Shown piece by piece: positions 9,151-17,612 of a stretch of 49,609 nt of DNA (positions are counted from its first letter, which is position 1; every line of letters starts with the position of its first letter). Origin of the DNA: Corynebacterium sp. (GTDB lineage: Bacteria > Actinomycetota > Actinomycetes > Mycobacteriales > Mycobacteriaceae); contig NZ_JALAGU010000038.1 in assembly GCF_022712275.1 (NCBI RefSeq), positions 1-49,609 of the forward strand, given 5' to 3'. The translations under genes and the position numbers were made by a program. The notes below the pieces were generated by a model. That model was not told the DNA's origin. It did not search any database and saw nothing but the letters and a program-made list of their open reading frames with translations.

Positions 9151-9270
9151 ATGGACACCATCGTCTCTTCCGCTTCCAGCATCTTCGACGCCGTCACCGA
9201 CTTCGTGACCTCCCTCTTCGACACGGTCACCGGTTCCGCCGGCGATGTCGTGAGCTCCATCTCGGAGTAG
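9151..9270 (+). CDS. 39-residue acidic amphipathic peptide, PorA/PorH-like candidate
   Basis: This peptide has a good ribosome site (AAGGAG, 9138-9143) and its own terminator. It begins MDTIVSSASSIFDAVTDFVT, has no Lys or Arg, five Asp and one Glu, many Ser/Thr, and hydrophobic residues every three to four positions, giving an amphipathic helix. There is no signal peptide. Size, acidity and architecture match the corynebacterial cell-wall channel peptides PorA and PorH (45 and 57 residues), although no direct alignment can be claimed. A toxin-like or phenol-soluble-modulin-like peptide is the alternative. Confidence 0.65.
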   Translation: MDTIVSSASSIFDAVTDFVTSLFDTVTGSAGDVVSSISE

Positions 9271-9289
9271 AGGCTCTACGCCAGACCCG

Positions 9290-9340
9290 CCCCGGCACCC
9301 CGCGCAGATCTTCCCCGACTGTGTGTGGGCCGGGGTTTTT
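9290..9340 (+). terminator. Rho-independent terminator of the 39-residue peptide gene
   Basis: CCCCGGC at 9290-9296 pairs with GCCGGGG at 9329-9335 and is followed directly by five T residues. The loop is long (32 nt), but the T run and the position 20 bp after the stop make an intrinsic terminator likely. It implies an abundant monocistronic message. Confidence 0.6.
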
Positions 9341-9351
9341 GCGTGCGCGGT

Positions 9352-9855
9352 TCACCCGTTCAGCTCAGCCCGACACTCCTCGACGGTCTTCTCCGCGATG
9401 CAGTTGCCCCACTCGATCTGCCCGTCGACCCACGGATGCGACGCCTCCTGCCCGACATCGACCTGCCAGGAGTAGTTGTCGCAGATGATGCCGGTCCCGT
9501 CATCGGCCGTCGCACGCATGCCGATGTTCGCGCCGATGCAGGCGTCCCCGATTGCCGGGCCGCCGGTGGCACCACCATTGGATGAGCCGGTGGAGATGTC
9601 CGAGGACCCCACGATTTCCCCTGGCGACTGGGCAGGTTCCGGCAGGTCATCGGCGGGTTCAGCGTCCTCCCCTGTCATCGGTTCCGGCTGCGCCGCAGAG
9701 GACGCCGTACTCGTCACCGTGACCATGGTCTGCTCTGTGCCGTCGCTGTCACCGCTGTCACCGCTGCCATCGGTGCGGCCGACCAGCCTTGTCGCGACCA
9801 GCACCGCGAGCGCCGGAAGCGCGACTGTCGCGGCTCCCCGCCGAATCATCGTCAT
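9352..9855 (-). CDS. Secreted or membrane-anchored Cys-containing protein
   Basis: A 167-residue protein from ATG 9855. A basic start and one hydrophobic segment (residues about 4-25) act as signal or anchor, followed by a Ser/Thr/Pro/Glu linker of about 70 residues. A small C-terminal domain has four Cys (DACIG, IICDNYSW, WGNC, EECRAEL) that could form two disulfides. Function not recognised; it is exported and possibly wall-associated. Confidence 0.65.
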   Translation of the reverse strand: MTMIRRGAATVALPALAVLVATRLVGRTDGSGDSGDSDGTEQTMVTVTSTASSAAQPEPMTGEDAEPADDLPEPAQSPGEIVGSSDISTGSSNGGATGGPAIGDACIGANIGMRATADDGTGIICDNYSWQVDVGQEASHPWVDGQIEWGNCIAEKTVEECRAELNG

Positions 9856-9935
9856 GACTGCGCAGAGCACTCCCGCGTCAGCCCGGTGCCAGGGTGAATC
9901 GGTGGCGAACAGCCTCAGGTGATCTGTCCCCGAGG

Positions 9936-9990
9936 TTGCGCCGACAATTTCGACCTATGCTGCCACGGATCCCGCGAAATGTCGGCGCAA
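9936..9990. repeat. Long inverted repeat between divergent genes
   Basis: TTGCGCCGACAATTTCG (9936-9952) and CGAAATGTCGGCGCAA (9975-9990) are reverse complements over 16 bases with one bulge, separated by 22 nt. The flanking genes point away from it, so it is not a terminator of either. It could be a regulator site, a solo insertion-sequence end pair, or a miniature repeat. Confidence 0.7.
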
Positions 9991-10103
9991 ACTCCGTGAC
10001 CTCGCTCTACGATCCCCCTGTTCCACCGCCTTCGCAGCGCGGACCGTGATCACCCCCTCCCGGCACGATCACCACGGTAGTTTCCGTGCCAGAATTGTGA
10101 CCC

Positions 10104-11420
10104 ATGACACGTCCATCGCGGGATCACCACCCCCACGCCGGTCCGACCACTGGTGCGGAGGGCACCGGCGTGGAGAGCACCGGCGCAGAGAGTACTGGCG
10201 CGGAGGCCACCTGTGCCAGGACCACCCTCGCCCCATGGCTCCGCGTCGCCCTGGGCATGTTCGCCATCTGCTTCGGCGCCAACCTCTTCGCCCCACTGCT
10301 CCCGGTCATGCGCGAGGTCCACGACCTCAGCCAAGCGCAGGTGAACTTCCTCCTCGCCATCTACGTCGTCGGACTGGTCCCGGCCCTGCTCATCGGCGGT
10401 CCTGCCTCCGACCGACGAGGACGCCGCGCCGTGGTCCGCCCTGCCCTGGTCTTCTCGATCACCGGCACCCTCGTCACACTCACCGCCCATTTCTTCGCCG
10501 GACCGGTCAGCCCGCTGATCCTCGCCGGCGGCCGGATGCTCACCGGAGCCGCGGTCGGACTCGTACTCGCCGCCGGGGCGTCCTGGCTCAAGGAGGTCAC
10601 CTCACCGGAAGACGGCGCAGGGGCCGCCGCCCGGCGCGCCACGGTCGCCACCTCCGCCGGTTTCGGCATCGGTCCCCTGGTCACCGGCCCTGTCGCCGAA
10701 TGGCTGCCCGGGCCGGACACCACCGGTCCGGCCCTGCACCTGGTGATGGTCCTCGTGCTCACCCCACTGGTCTGGACCACGCCCGCACCACCACGACCAG
10801 CCCACACCCCGCAGATGCGCCGGCACAGAACACCACTGATCCCGCCCTCCGCCCGTAGCCGGCACTTCCTGTTCGCCGTCGCCTCCTGGGCACCCTGGGC
10901 GTTCGGCTGTGCCACGACCTCCTTCGCCGCCCTCGCCCCGGTCGCCGGAGAGTCCGTCGGCCCGGTGGTCGCCTACACCGGCCTCATCGCCGGGGTCACC
11001 ATGCTCACCGGTGCCGTCGTCCAGCCTCGCATAGGACGCCACGCCGACCTCGGCGCGTCACCCCACCCCGCAGTGCTCGGCCTGGCCACCGCCACGGTCG
11101 GCATGCTGCTCGGGATCGCCGTCACCGCTGCGGCCCCCGGTGCCGCCGCATGGCTCATGGTCCCCACCGCAATGGTGCTGGGCACCGCCTACGGCATCAT
11201 GATGGTCTCCGGTCTGCGCGAGGTGCAGCGCATCGCCCCGACCGAGGAACTCGGTGCACTGACCGGCGTGTTCTACTCGCTGACGTACATCGGCTTCTTC
11301 GCCCCGTTCGTCATCTCGCTGATCGCCCCGCACACCGGCCATATCCCGGTGTTCACCGCCGGCGCGGTGGTGGCTGTGGCGTCCGTCCCCCTTGTCCTGT
11401 CCGTCACGCGTCGCGGCTGA
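10104..11420 (+). CDS. MFS transporter, efflux type
   Basis: A 438-residue major facilitator carrier with 12 predicted helices; the motif A loop GGPASDRRGRR follows helix 2. A hydrophilic N-terminal leader of about 40 residues contains a degenerate repeat (GAEGTGVESTGAESTGAE). Substrate unknown; drug or metabolite efflux by proton antiport is typical of the family. The last 17 bp overlap the converging DUF421 gene. Confidence 0.85.
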   Translation: MTRPSRDHHPHAGPTTGAEGTGVESTGAESTGAEATCARTTLAPWLRVALGMFAICFGANLFAPLLPVMREVHDLSQAQVNFLLAIYVVGLVPALLIGGPASDRRGRRAVVRPALVFSITGTLVTLTAHFFAGPVSPLILAGGRMLTGAAVGLVLAAGASWLKEVTSPEDGAGAAARRATVATSAGFGIGPLVTGPVAEWLPGPDTTGPALHLVMVLVLTPLVWTTPAPPRPAHTPQMRRHRTPLIPPSARSRHFLFAVASWAPWAFGCATTSFAALAPVAGESVGPVVAYTGLIAGVTMLTGAVVQPRIGRHADLGASPHPAVLGLATATVGMLLGIAVTAAAPGAAAWLMVPTAMVLGTAYGIMMVSGLREVQRIAPTEELGALTGVFYSLTYIGFFAPFVISLIAPHTGHIPVFTAGAVVAVASVPLVLSVTRRG

Positions 11421-12003
11421 CGCCACCGACGAGTTCCGCCCCGACCACCCCGCGCAGCAGCTCCGGGTCGATGGTCTCCCCCTCGCGCAGGACCGACAGC
11501 GCCCCGGTCGGTTCCACGATGACGCACTGCACCTGGTCAGGTGCGGTCACCCCGGCCCGGCGCAGTGCACTGGCGAGATCGGCGGAGGTCACGTGCTGCC
11601 GACGCATGGCGTCTTCCACCCGTTGACCGTGGGCCATGATCACCACGGGGGACGCCGTGATCGCCAGCCGTGCCGACCGGACCCGACGGACCGCGCCGAA
11701 CAGGGCCTCCATGGCCATGAGGGTGAGCAGTCCGATCAGTCCGGCGGACAGGGTCGGTGGATGGCCGATGATCACACGGCCGGCGACGGCACCGAACATG
11801 ATGATGACCACGGCGTCGAAGGTGGACCAGGCGGTGAGGATCCGGGAACCGAACACCCGCACCATCACCAGGAATGCCAGGTAGACGCCCACCGCGCTGA
11901 TCATCACCACGGGGATGCGCCAGGCGTCGATGCCGAGCGTGCGGGCCAGGGCGGCACCCCAGCCGTCGGGTGGTGCGGCATCGGCGAGAACGGAAGCAGT
12001 CAT
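11404..12003 (-). CDS. DUF421 (YetF-like) membrane protein
   Basis: A 199-residue protein from ATG 12003 with three N-terminal membrane helices (about 25-105) and a C-terminal soluble domain containing SPVVIMAHGQRVEDAMRRQHVTS, typical of the YetF/DUF421 family. The role of the family is poorly known. It converges on the MFS gene and lies 10 bp downstream of an ABC ATPase pseudogene on the same strand. Confidence 0.85.
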   Translation of the reverse strand: MTASVLADAAPPDGWGAALARTLGIDAWRIPVVMISAVGVYLAFLVMVRVFGSRILTAWSTFDAVVIIMFGAVAGRVIIGHPPTLSAGLIGLLTLMAMEALFGAVRRVRSARLAITASPVVIMAHGQRVEDAMRRQHVTSADLASALRRAGVTAPDQVQCVIVEPTGALSVLREGETIDPELLRGVVGAELVGGVSRDA

Positions 12004-12013
12004 AGAGACCGTT

Positions 12014-12707
12014 CTACAACCACCCGTTCTCCCGCGCGGCGCTGACCGCCGGATCCGCGAGAAGTTCACGGGCCATCGCGTCGGACGCCGCGGCGTCCCC
12101 TGCGGTGGCGGTGCGTGTGGCGCTCTCCCCGGTCCAGGTGAGGACGCGGCCGTTGTCCCCGAGGTCCTCTCAGGGTGCCGTCGGCGATGATCCCGCCACG
12201 GTCGAGCATGACGATGCGTCGGGCGAAGTTCTGCGCTTCCTCGAGGTAGTGGGTGGCGAAGACGACGGTGACGCCCTCGGCGGCACGTGCAGCCATCGTG
12301 TCCCAGAACCGGTGGCGGGAGGCCGCGTCCATCCCCGCGGTCGGTTTGTCGAGGATCAGCAGATCCGGGGAACCGAGGAGGGCGAGGGCGAAACGGATAC
12401 GCTGCTGCTCACCACCGGAGCACTTCCCCACCCGACGGCCACGCAGGGCGGTGAGGTCGGCGAGGTCCAGAACCTCGTCGATGTCGCGGGGTGCGGGGAA
12501 GGCGGCGGCGATGGTCCGTAGGGTGATAGCGACAGTGAGGTCGGGCAGCAGGCCACCGGTCTGCATCACCGCACCGACGCGCTGGGCGGCGAGCGCGACG
12601 ATTCCCCCGCGCTCGACGGTGAGGTCACAACTGCGCAGTGCGCGGACGGTCCGTCCACCCGAGCCGAAACTCCGGGGCGAGGCGTCCCCGAAATCCCCCG
12701 GTGTCAT
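12014..12707 (-). pseudogene. Decayed ABC transporter ATP-binding protein
   Basis: An ABC-2-type (DrrA/CcmA-like) ATPase with three lesions. After GGRTVRALRSCDLTVERGGIVAL the whole Walker A loop and about 40 residues are missing, and the sequence resumes at AAQRVGAVMQTGGLLPDL. The signature CSGGEQQRIRFALALL survives, but Walker B reads LLILDKPTAG with Lys in place of the catalytic Glu. Near 12172 a frameshift breaks the C terminus; the true end (VLTWTGESATRTAT...AARENGWL) is in another frame to 12014. It cannot bind ATP normally. No cognate permease remains nearby. Confidence 0.88.
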
Positions 12708-12748
12708 GATCCCACCGTGACATTCGGCAAGGGTGTCCAGGACCGCAG

Positions 12749-12849
12749 TTATGCACATTGTGGACAGGTTCACGGTGCCGGAATCACGGTTGGGCGACAA
12801 AATATACAGGTTATGCACATTTCCACAGGTCAATACACATTGTGAACAA
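12749..12849. other. AT-rich DnaA-box-like repeat cluster
   Basis: The 327-bp gap between the ABC pseudogene and the proline/betaine-type carrier is unusually AT-rich and holds DnaA-box-like 9-mers: TTATGCACA at 12749 and 12811 (both plus), CTGTCCACA at 12759-12767 (minus), ATTTCCACA at 12819 and TTGTTCACA at 12841-12849 (minus). Two copies of (G/A)CACATTGTG(G/A)ACA are embedded. It may bind DnaA, or be iterated operators of a local regulator. No other gene is visible in this gap. Confidence 0.55.
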
Positions 12850-13034
12850 TATTCATCCGGTATTCACCTGTCTGCCGCATTTGCAGTACCTCCGAAGCGG
12901 CGGTAGGGATGGAAAGGGTCTCCGCAGCAGACGGCGTCACCGTGCAGTCACAGAACACGGTGTCACGACGTTCACGTGCGGGCTCGCCGCGTCGGTATTC
13001 TCCCGCGACGGGACGACGACCACGAGGAGCCGAT

Positions 13035-14747
13035 GTGCCCCGGAACAACTTGAAATTCGCCTCGAAACGTTCGCGGAAAGTCGGTGCCGCCCGACTGCGC
13101 CGCTACCGCCGTGAAGCGTCCGCCCTCACCGGGCCGTACACCGCCGACAAGGTCACCGTCGTCGACGGACCGACGCTGAAACGCGCCGCTGGCGGAGCCT
13201 CCCTCGGCAACATGATGGAGTGGTTCGACTACGGCGTCTACGGCTACCTCGCCGTGACCATGTCCGCCGTCTTCTTCGACACCCTGTCGGACTCCCTGGC
13301 CCTGGTCGCCACCTTCGCCACCTTCGCCATCAGCTTCCTCATCCGCCCGCTCGGCGGCATCTTCTTCGGCCCCCTCGGCGACCGTATCGGACGCCAGAAG
13401 GTGCTGGCCACCACCATGATCATGATGGCGATCGGCACCGTGTCCATCGGTCTGATCCCGGTCGGTCTCGTGCCCGGCTGGGTCGCACTGCTCATGCTCG
13501 TCGCCGCCCGCCTCGTGCAGGGCTTCTCCGCCGGTGGCGAGTACGCCGGCGCGATGACCTTCACCGCCGAGTACGCCCCCGACAACCGCCGCGGGCACTG
13601 GGGTTCCTTCCTCGATGCCGGCTCCTACCTGGGCTTCGCCCTGGGTGCCGGCCTTGTCGCCCTGCTCAATGCGACACTCGGTGCCGACACGATGGAGGCC
13701 TGGGGTTGGCGTCTGCCGTTCTGGTGCGCCGGCATCCTCGGCGTCGTCGGCATGTACCTGCGCCTGAAGCTGGAGGACTCCCCCGCCTTCCAGGAGGCGA
13801 TGGACGCCGCGGAGGCCCGCGAGGAGGACCTCACCAAGGGACAGAAGACCGGTCTGGTCTTCCTGCTGCGCAACCACAAGCGCGAGATGCTGGTCCTGCT
13901 CGGCATCGTCGCCGCGTACAACGTCCTCGGCTACACGCTGACGTCGTTCATGAACACCTACCTCACCGAGTTCGCGGCACACACCACCACGGTCTTCGAG
14001 TCCGACATGCTGGTGCTCGTGGCGATCGTCATCACGGTGGTCACCGCGCACCCGATCGGCATCCTGTCCGACCGGATCGGACGCCGCCCGGTGCTCATCG
14101 CCGCGTCCGTCTCCCTGCTGGTCTTCTCCTTCCCGGTATTCGCCCTGCTGCAGTCCGGCAACATGGTGCTGATCTTCCTGGGCTGCGCGGTTCTCGCCGT
14201 GAACCTCGGCGGCTTCGCCGGTCCGGTCGCCGCGACACTGCCGGCGATCTTCCCGACCCACACCCGCATGGCCGCGCTGGGCATCGGCTACAACCTGTCG
14301 GTCGCGGTCTTCGCCGGGACGACGCCGATGATCAACTCCGCCCTGATCCCGATCCTCGGTACCTGGTGGCCCGCGATCTGGCTGGTCATCTTCGGTGTCG
14401 TCGGCCTGGTGTCCGTGCGCTTCCTGCCGGAATCCGCGCGCCAGCCGCTGGTGGGCAACAGCCCGCAGGTCGAGTCCCCCGAGCACGCCGCCGGGGTGGC
14501 CCGCACGCTGGAGCGGATGCGCCGGTCCCTGCACCTGCGTCGCCGTGACCGCACCGACTACACGGAGTGGGACGCCACCTGGGACCGGTGGCCGGACGCC
14601 GCGGTCGAGGCCGGGCTCGACGCCTCCGACCACGATGCCGCGGTCGGCGAGGTCACGATCGACGATCTGGCCCCGTCCTACGCCACAGGGACCGCGGAGA
14701 CACCGGTCGACGCCACCGCTGTCAAGGAACACGTCACCGCGTCCTGA
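13035..14747 (+). CDS. MFS metabolite:H+ symporter, ProP-like
   Basis: A 570-residue transporter of the metabolite:H+ symporter family (ProP, KgtP, ShiA). GNMMEWFDYGVYGYLA opens helix 1; GDRIGRQKVL and SDRIGRRPVL are the two motif A loops, and RLVQGFSAGGEYAGA is the family signature in helix 4. The long hydrophilic C terminus (about 100 residues) recalls the osmosensing tails of ProP proteins. GTG 13035 has a GAGGAG ribosome site at 13024-13029. Proline, ectoine or glycine betaine uptake is plausible; a dicarboxylate is an alternative. Confidence 0.82.
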   Translation: MPRNNLKFASKRSRKVGAARLRRYRREASALTGPYTADKVTVVDGPTLKRAAGGASLGNMMEWFDYGVYGYLAVTMSAVFFDTLSDSLALVATFATFAISFLIRPLGGIFFGPLGDRIGRQKVLATTMIMMAIGTVSIGLIPVGLVPGWVALLMLVAARLVQGFSAGGEYAGAMTFTAEYAPDNRRGHWGSFLDAGSYLGFALGAGLVALLNATLGADTMEAWGWRLPFWCAGILGVVGMYLRLKLEDSPAFQEAMDAAEAREEDLTKGQKTGLVFLLRNHKREMLVLLGIVAAYNVLGYTLTSFMNTYLTEFAAHTTTVFESDMLVLVAIVITVVTAHPIGILSDRIGRRPVLIAASVSLLVFSFPVFALLQSGNMVLIFLGCAVLAVNLGGFAGPVAATLPAIFPTHTRMAALGIGYNLSVAVFAGTTPMINSALIPILGTWWPAIWLVIFGVVGLVSVRFLPESARQPLVGNSPQVESPEHAAGVARTLERMRRSLHLRRRDRTDYTEWDATWDRWPDAAVEAGLDASDHDAAVGEVTIDDLAPSYATGTAETPVDATAVKEHVTAS

Positions 14748-14767
14748 CGCCCCGTTACCCTGGTGTC

Positions 14768-15856
14768 GTGGATGCCCCGGATATCTCACTCCGCGCTGCT
14801 GACCTGCTTGCCGGCCCCCGCGGACGCCGCCTGCTGCTGGAGTTCGGGTGCGACGTGGCAGACAACGCCCTGGCTTCCGCGGTGCATGAGGTCAGCGCGG
14901 ACCTCGATCCGCAACGCGACAGGATCGCCCGGTACGTCCGGTACACCGACGACCCCGGAGACACCGCCGGTGCCTCCGCCCCGGCCACCCCGGACACCGT
15001 CGCCCGGCTGCTCACCGTCGCGGCCGGTCGCATTCCCCTCCCGGACCCCACAGCCGGACAGCTCCGGGACGCCCTGGGCACCTCCGTCGACGCCGCCAGG
15101 TACTGGTGCCCCTCAGACGGAGCCGACGTCCTCACCGCTGATCCTGCGGTCCGCGCCGCGCTGACGCCATGGGCGGAACACCTCGCGGCGTCCCCGCTCA
15201 CCGACTGGTGGTGGTCCGCCCCGGACCCCGCCGACCAGTGGACGGTGGCCTGGGGGGAGGACGCCGCCCCGTGCCCCGCAATGACGGCGGAGAAGAAGAT
15301 CTCGAACCTCCTCGCCTGGTGCACCCGCACCAGGGAGAGCGAACAGCGCGACTCGGGTTTCCTGGACCGTCTGCGGTCAGTGACGGCCGCGGCCGGCGGT
15401 GACTGGTGGTCCGTACCACTGTGGGAGGTCCCGGCGTCCACCCGGGCTTGGCCGGACGGTACCGGCGGCGGAGACCCGGTCGGGGCCCTGTTCGTCGAGG
15501 ACCGGTGGGAGGACGCCTTCTGCGCCACCCGGTTCACCCCGCCGGAGCATGCCCGCATCCGGGAGATCACCGGTGCCGACGACTGGTCCGCCCTATGCCG
15601 TGAGTTCCCCCTCGAGGTCACCTGGTCCCGTCGCCGCGAGTGGTGGGAGGTCACCGGTCGGGACTCCCGGGACGCCGGCCCGTGGCTGATCCCCGACTGG
15701 TCCGCGGTCGCCGACAGGTGGGATGCCGTGCACCTCACCGTCGCCGGCTACCTCAACGCGGCGACCCGCTCCATCCCCGTCCCCGGCGCCGACGGGCAGG
15801 ACGCCGACTCAGTCATCGCCGGCTGGGGACCCGACGTCACCTACTGGCTGCGGTGA
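14768..15856 (+). CDS. Conserved-looking hypothetical protein, Trp-rich
   Basis: A 362-residue soluble protein from GTG 14768, 20 bp after the carrier gene. It has no signal or membrane segment and is rich in Trp, Asp and Pro (TDWWWSAPDPADQW, WSRRREWWEV, WGPDVTYWLR at the end). Family not recognised. Sharing an operon with the ProP-like carrier is possible but not shown. Confidence 0.7.
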   Translation: MDAPDISLRAADLLAGPRGRRLLLEFGCDVADNALASAVHEVSADLDPQRDRIARYVRYTDDPGDTAGASAPATPDTVARLLTVAAGRIPLPDPTAGQLRDALGTSVDAARYWCPSDGADVLTADPAVRAALTPWAEHLAASPLTDWWWSAPDPADQWTVAWGEDAAPCPAMTAEKKISNLLAWCTRTRESEQRDSGFLDRLRSVTAAAGGDWWSVPLWEVPASTRAWPDGTGGGDPVGALFVEDRWEDAFCATRFTPPEHARIREITGADDWSALCREFPLEVTWSRRREWWEVTGRDSRDAGPWLIPDWSAVADRWDAVHLTVAGYLNAATRSIPVPGADGQDADSVIAGWGPDVTYWLR

Positions 15857-15868
15857 CTCATCAGTGAT

Positions 15869-16945
15869 CTACCCCAGTGCCTCGCCGAGCAGCCGGACGG
15901 TCTGCTCGGCGCCCGGCGCGCGGTCGAGCGGTTCACCGTCGTAGGCACCGCCGACCGGGGCGATCATGACCTCGTCGACCCCGTGGCGTCCGGCGAAGAC
16001 GGTGAGCTGCTCCAGGGCGTTGTCCGGGGTGTCGACGACCTCCTTCAGCCGGTCGGGATCGGTGCTGCCGGTCTTCGAGGCGTAGCTCTCCGCCGGTCCG
16101 GGCAGCGGTGTCGCCTGCGCCTCCTCGACCGTCTCCTGGGCGGCCATCGGCAGACCGGTACGCAGCCGTGCCATGGTGCGCCGCTGCGGGAGCATCCGCT
16201 CGACCGCCTCCTCAGCGGTCGGGGCGACGGAGGCGTTGACCGTGAGAATGGTCCGGGGCTCGGGGAACGCCTCGGAAGGCTGGTAGGTGTCGCGGTAGGT
16301 CGTCAGGGCGTCCTGCAGGCCGGGGCCACCGAAGTGGTTGGCGAAGACGTAGGGCAGGCCGAGCTCGGCGGCGAGCTTCGCGGAGAAGTCGGAGGACCCG
16401 AGCAACCAGACCTGCGGGATCTCCCCAGCCACGGCGACCGGGGTAGAGCGGACGGCGTAGCCCTCGCCACCACGCAGGCGGACGCCGGCACCGTCCGGGT
16501 CGAGCAGGGCCGTGATCTCCCGGACCTGCTGCGGGAAAGACTCCGCCCCGGGCGCGGTACCGGACTGGTGCAGCAGCTGACTGATCACCGGGTCACTGCC
16601 CGGCGCGCGCCCGAGACCGAGGTCGATGCGTCCCGGCGCGATCGCGGCGAGGGCGGCGAACTGTTCGGCGACGATGAGGGTGGAGTGGTTGGGCAGCATG
16701 ACGCCACCGGAGCCGACCCGGATCTGTCCGGTGCGCGCCGCCACGGCGGCGGCGAGGACGGGCGGGGTGGTGGACGCCACGGCGGGCATGTTGTGGTGCT
16801 CGGCGAACCAGTAGCGGCGGTAGCCGAGCTTATCGGCGGTGGCGGCGACCTCGAGTGTCGCGGCGACAGCCTGGGCACTGGTCTGACCGGTGCGGACGGG
16901 CACGAGGTCGAGGACGGACAGGTCAAGGGTGCGGTCACTGTTCAT
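15869..16945 (-). CDS. Luciferase-like FMN oxidoreductase (MsnO8-type LLM)
   Basis: A 358-residue luciferase-fold flavin-dependent oxidoreductase that would use FMNH2 and O2. It has the typical DLVPVRTGQT start, YRRYWFAEHHNMP (the conserved AEHH loop), GSGGVMLPNHSTL and the IDLGLGRAPGSDP segment. Substrate unknown. ATG 16945 is chosen over GTG 16954. It is divergent from a TetR gene with a perfect inverted repeat between them, so TetR probably represses both. Confidence 0.9.
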   Translation of the reverse strand: MNSDRTLDLSVLDLVPVRTGQTSAQAVAATLEVAATADKLGYRRYWFAEHHNMPAVASTTPPVLAAAVAARTGQIRVGSGGVMLPNHSTLIVAEQFAALAAIAPGRIDLGLGRAPGSDPVISQLLHQSGTAPGAESFPQQVREITALLDPDGAGVRLRGGEGYAVRSTPVAVAGEIPQVWLLGSSDFSAKLAAELGLPYVFANHFGGPGLQDALTTYRDTYQPSEAFPEPRTILTVNASVAPTAEEAVERMLPQRRTMARLRTGLPMAAQETVEEAQATPLPGPAESYASKTGSTDPDRLKEVVDTPDNALEQLTVFAGRHGVDEVMIAPVGGAYDGEPLDRAPGAEQTVRLLGEALG

Positions 16946-16969
16946 GGTCGCCACCGTAGGCCTGAATTT

Positions 16970-17000
16970 CAGTCACTGCAATCCCATTCTACAGTGACTG
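16970..17000. promoter_or_regulatory. TetR-type operator, perfect inverted repeat
   Basis: CAGTCACTG (16970-16978) and CAGTGACTG (16992-17000) are exact reverse complements separated by 13 nt, between divergent oxidoreductase and TetR starts. This is the expected place and shape for the operator of the adjacent TetR regulator. Confidence 0.7.
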
Positions 17001-17024
17001 CAGAATTGGGTTACTGTCGTCCCC

Positions 17025-17600
17025 ATGGCAGGAACACGGACAGCAACCACCGTCGCGGCTATCAGGACAGCAGCACTGGACCTGGCCGCCGAGAACGGTT
17101 ACCAGCAGACCACCGTCGACCGGATCTGTGAGCGTGCCGGCGTCAGCCAACGCACCTTCTTCAACCACTTCCCCACCAAGCAGGACGCTTTCCTCGACCA
17201 CGGAACACCGTGTCTCGACGAGAAGGCGACGAGGGAGTTCCTCGTCGGCACCGGGCCCCTGCTCGATGACGCCCTCGCCATGATCACCCTGCCCGGCGCC
17301 GAGGACATCGCCCGCATGCGCATCGTCACCTCGTGCCCGGAGCTCCTCGCCGCCCACGTCGCCCGGATGGACGCCGTGGAGGACGAGATCCGTGACCTGG
17401 TGCTGCTGCGTCTGCGCGGTGGGCACTCCGGCGCCACCAGTGAACAGGAGCAGGACGCCGCCATGGTCGCCTGCCTCCTGGCCGGGGTGGTGCGCTGGGG
17501 TGCACTGAACACGGCGTCCTCCTTCCCCTGCCCGGTCACCGCCGCCCGCGCCTGCCTCGACCGGATCACTTCAACCGACACCCGAACCAACCAGGAGTAA
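17025..17600 (+). CDS. TetR-family transcriptional regulator
   Basis: A 191-residue TetR repressor. The helix-turn-helix spans about residues 8-52, with GYQQTTVDRICERAGVSQRT and FFNHFPTKQDAFL; a C-terminal ligand and dimer domain follows. It is divergent from the luciferase-like oxidoreductase and followed at 12 bp by the broken NmrA-like gene, so it probably controls both units through the inverted repeat at 16970-17000. Confidence 0.9.
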   Translation: MAGTRTATTVAAIRTAALDLAAENGYQQTTVDRICERAGVSQRTFFNHFPTKQDAFLDHGTPCLDEKATREFLVGTGPLLDDALAMITLPGAEDIARMRIVTSCPELLAAHVARMDAVEDEIRDLVLLRLRGGHSGATSEQEQDAAMVACLLAGVVRWGALNTASSFPCPVTAARACLDRITSTDTRTNQE

Positions 17601-17612
17601 CCAGGAGTAACC

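Noticed and set aside
12749..12849. The DnaA-box-like cluster as the chromosomal oriC itself
   Set aside because: Corynebacterial oriC lies beside dnaA, and no dnaA, dnaN, rpmH or other replication gene is present here.
12972..14789. 605-codon minus-strand frame opposite the ProP-like carrier
   Set aside because: Low-complexity Glu/Arg/Gly/Gln/His composition and full overlap with a clear MFS gene mark it as a shadow.
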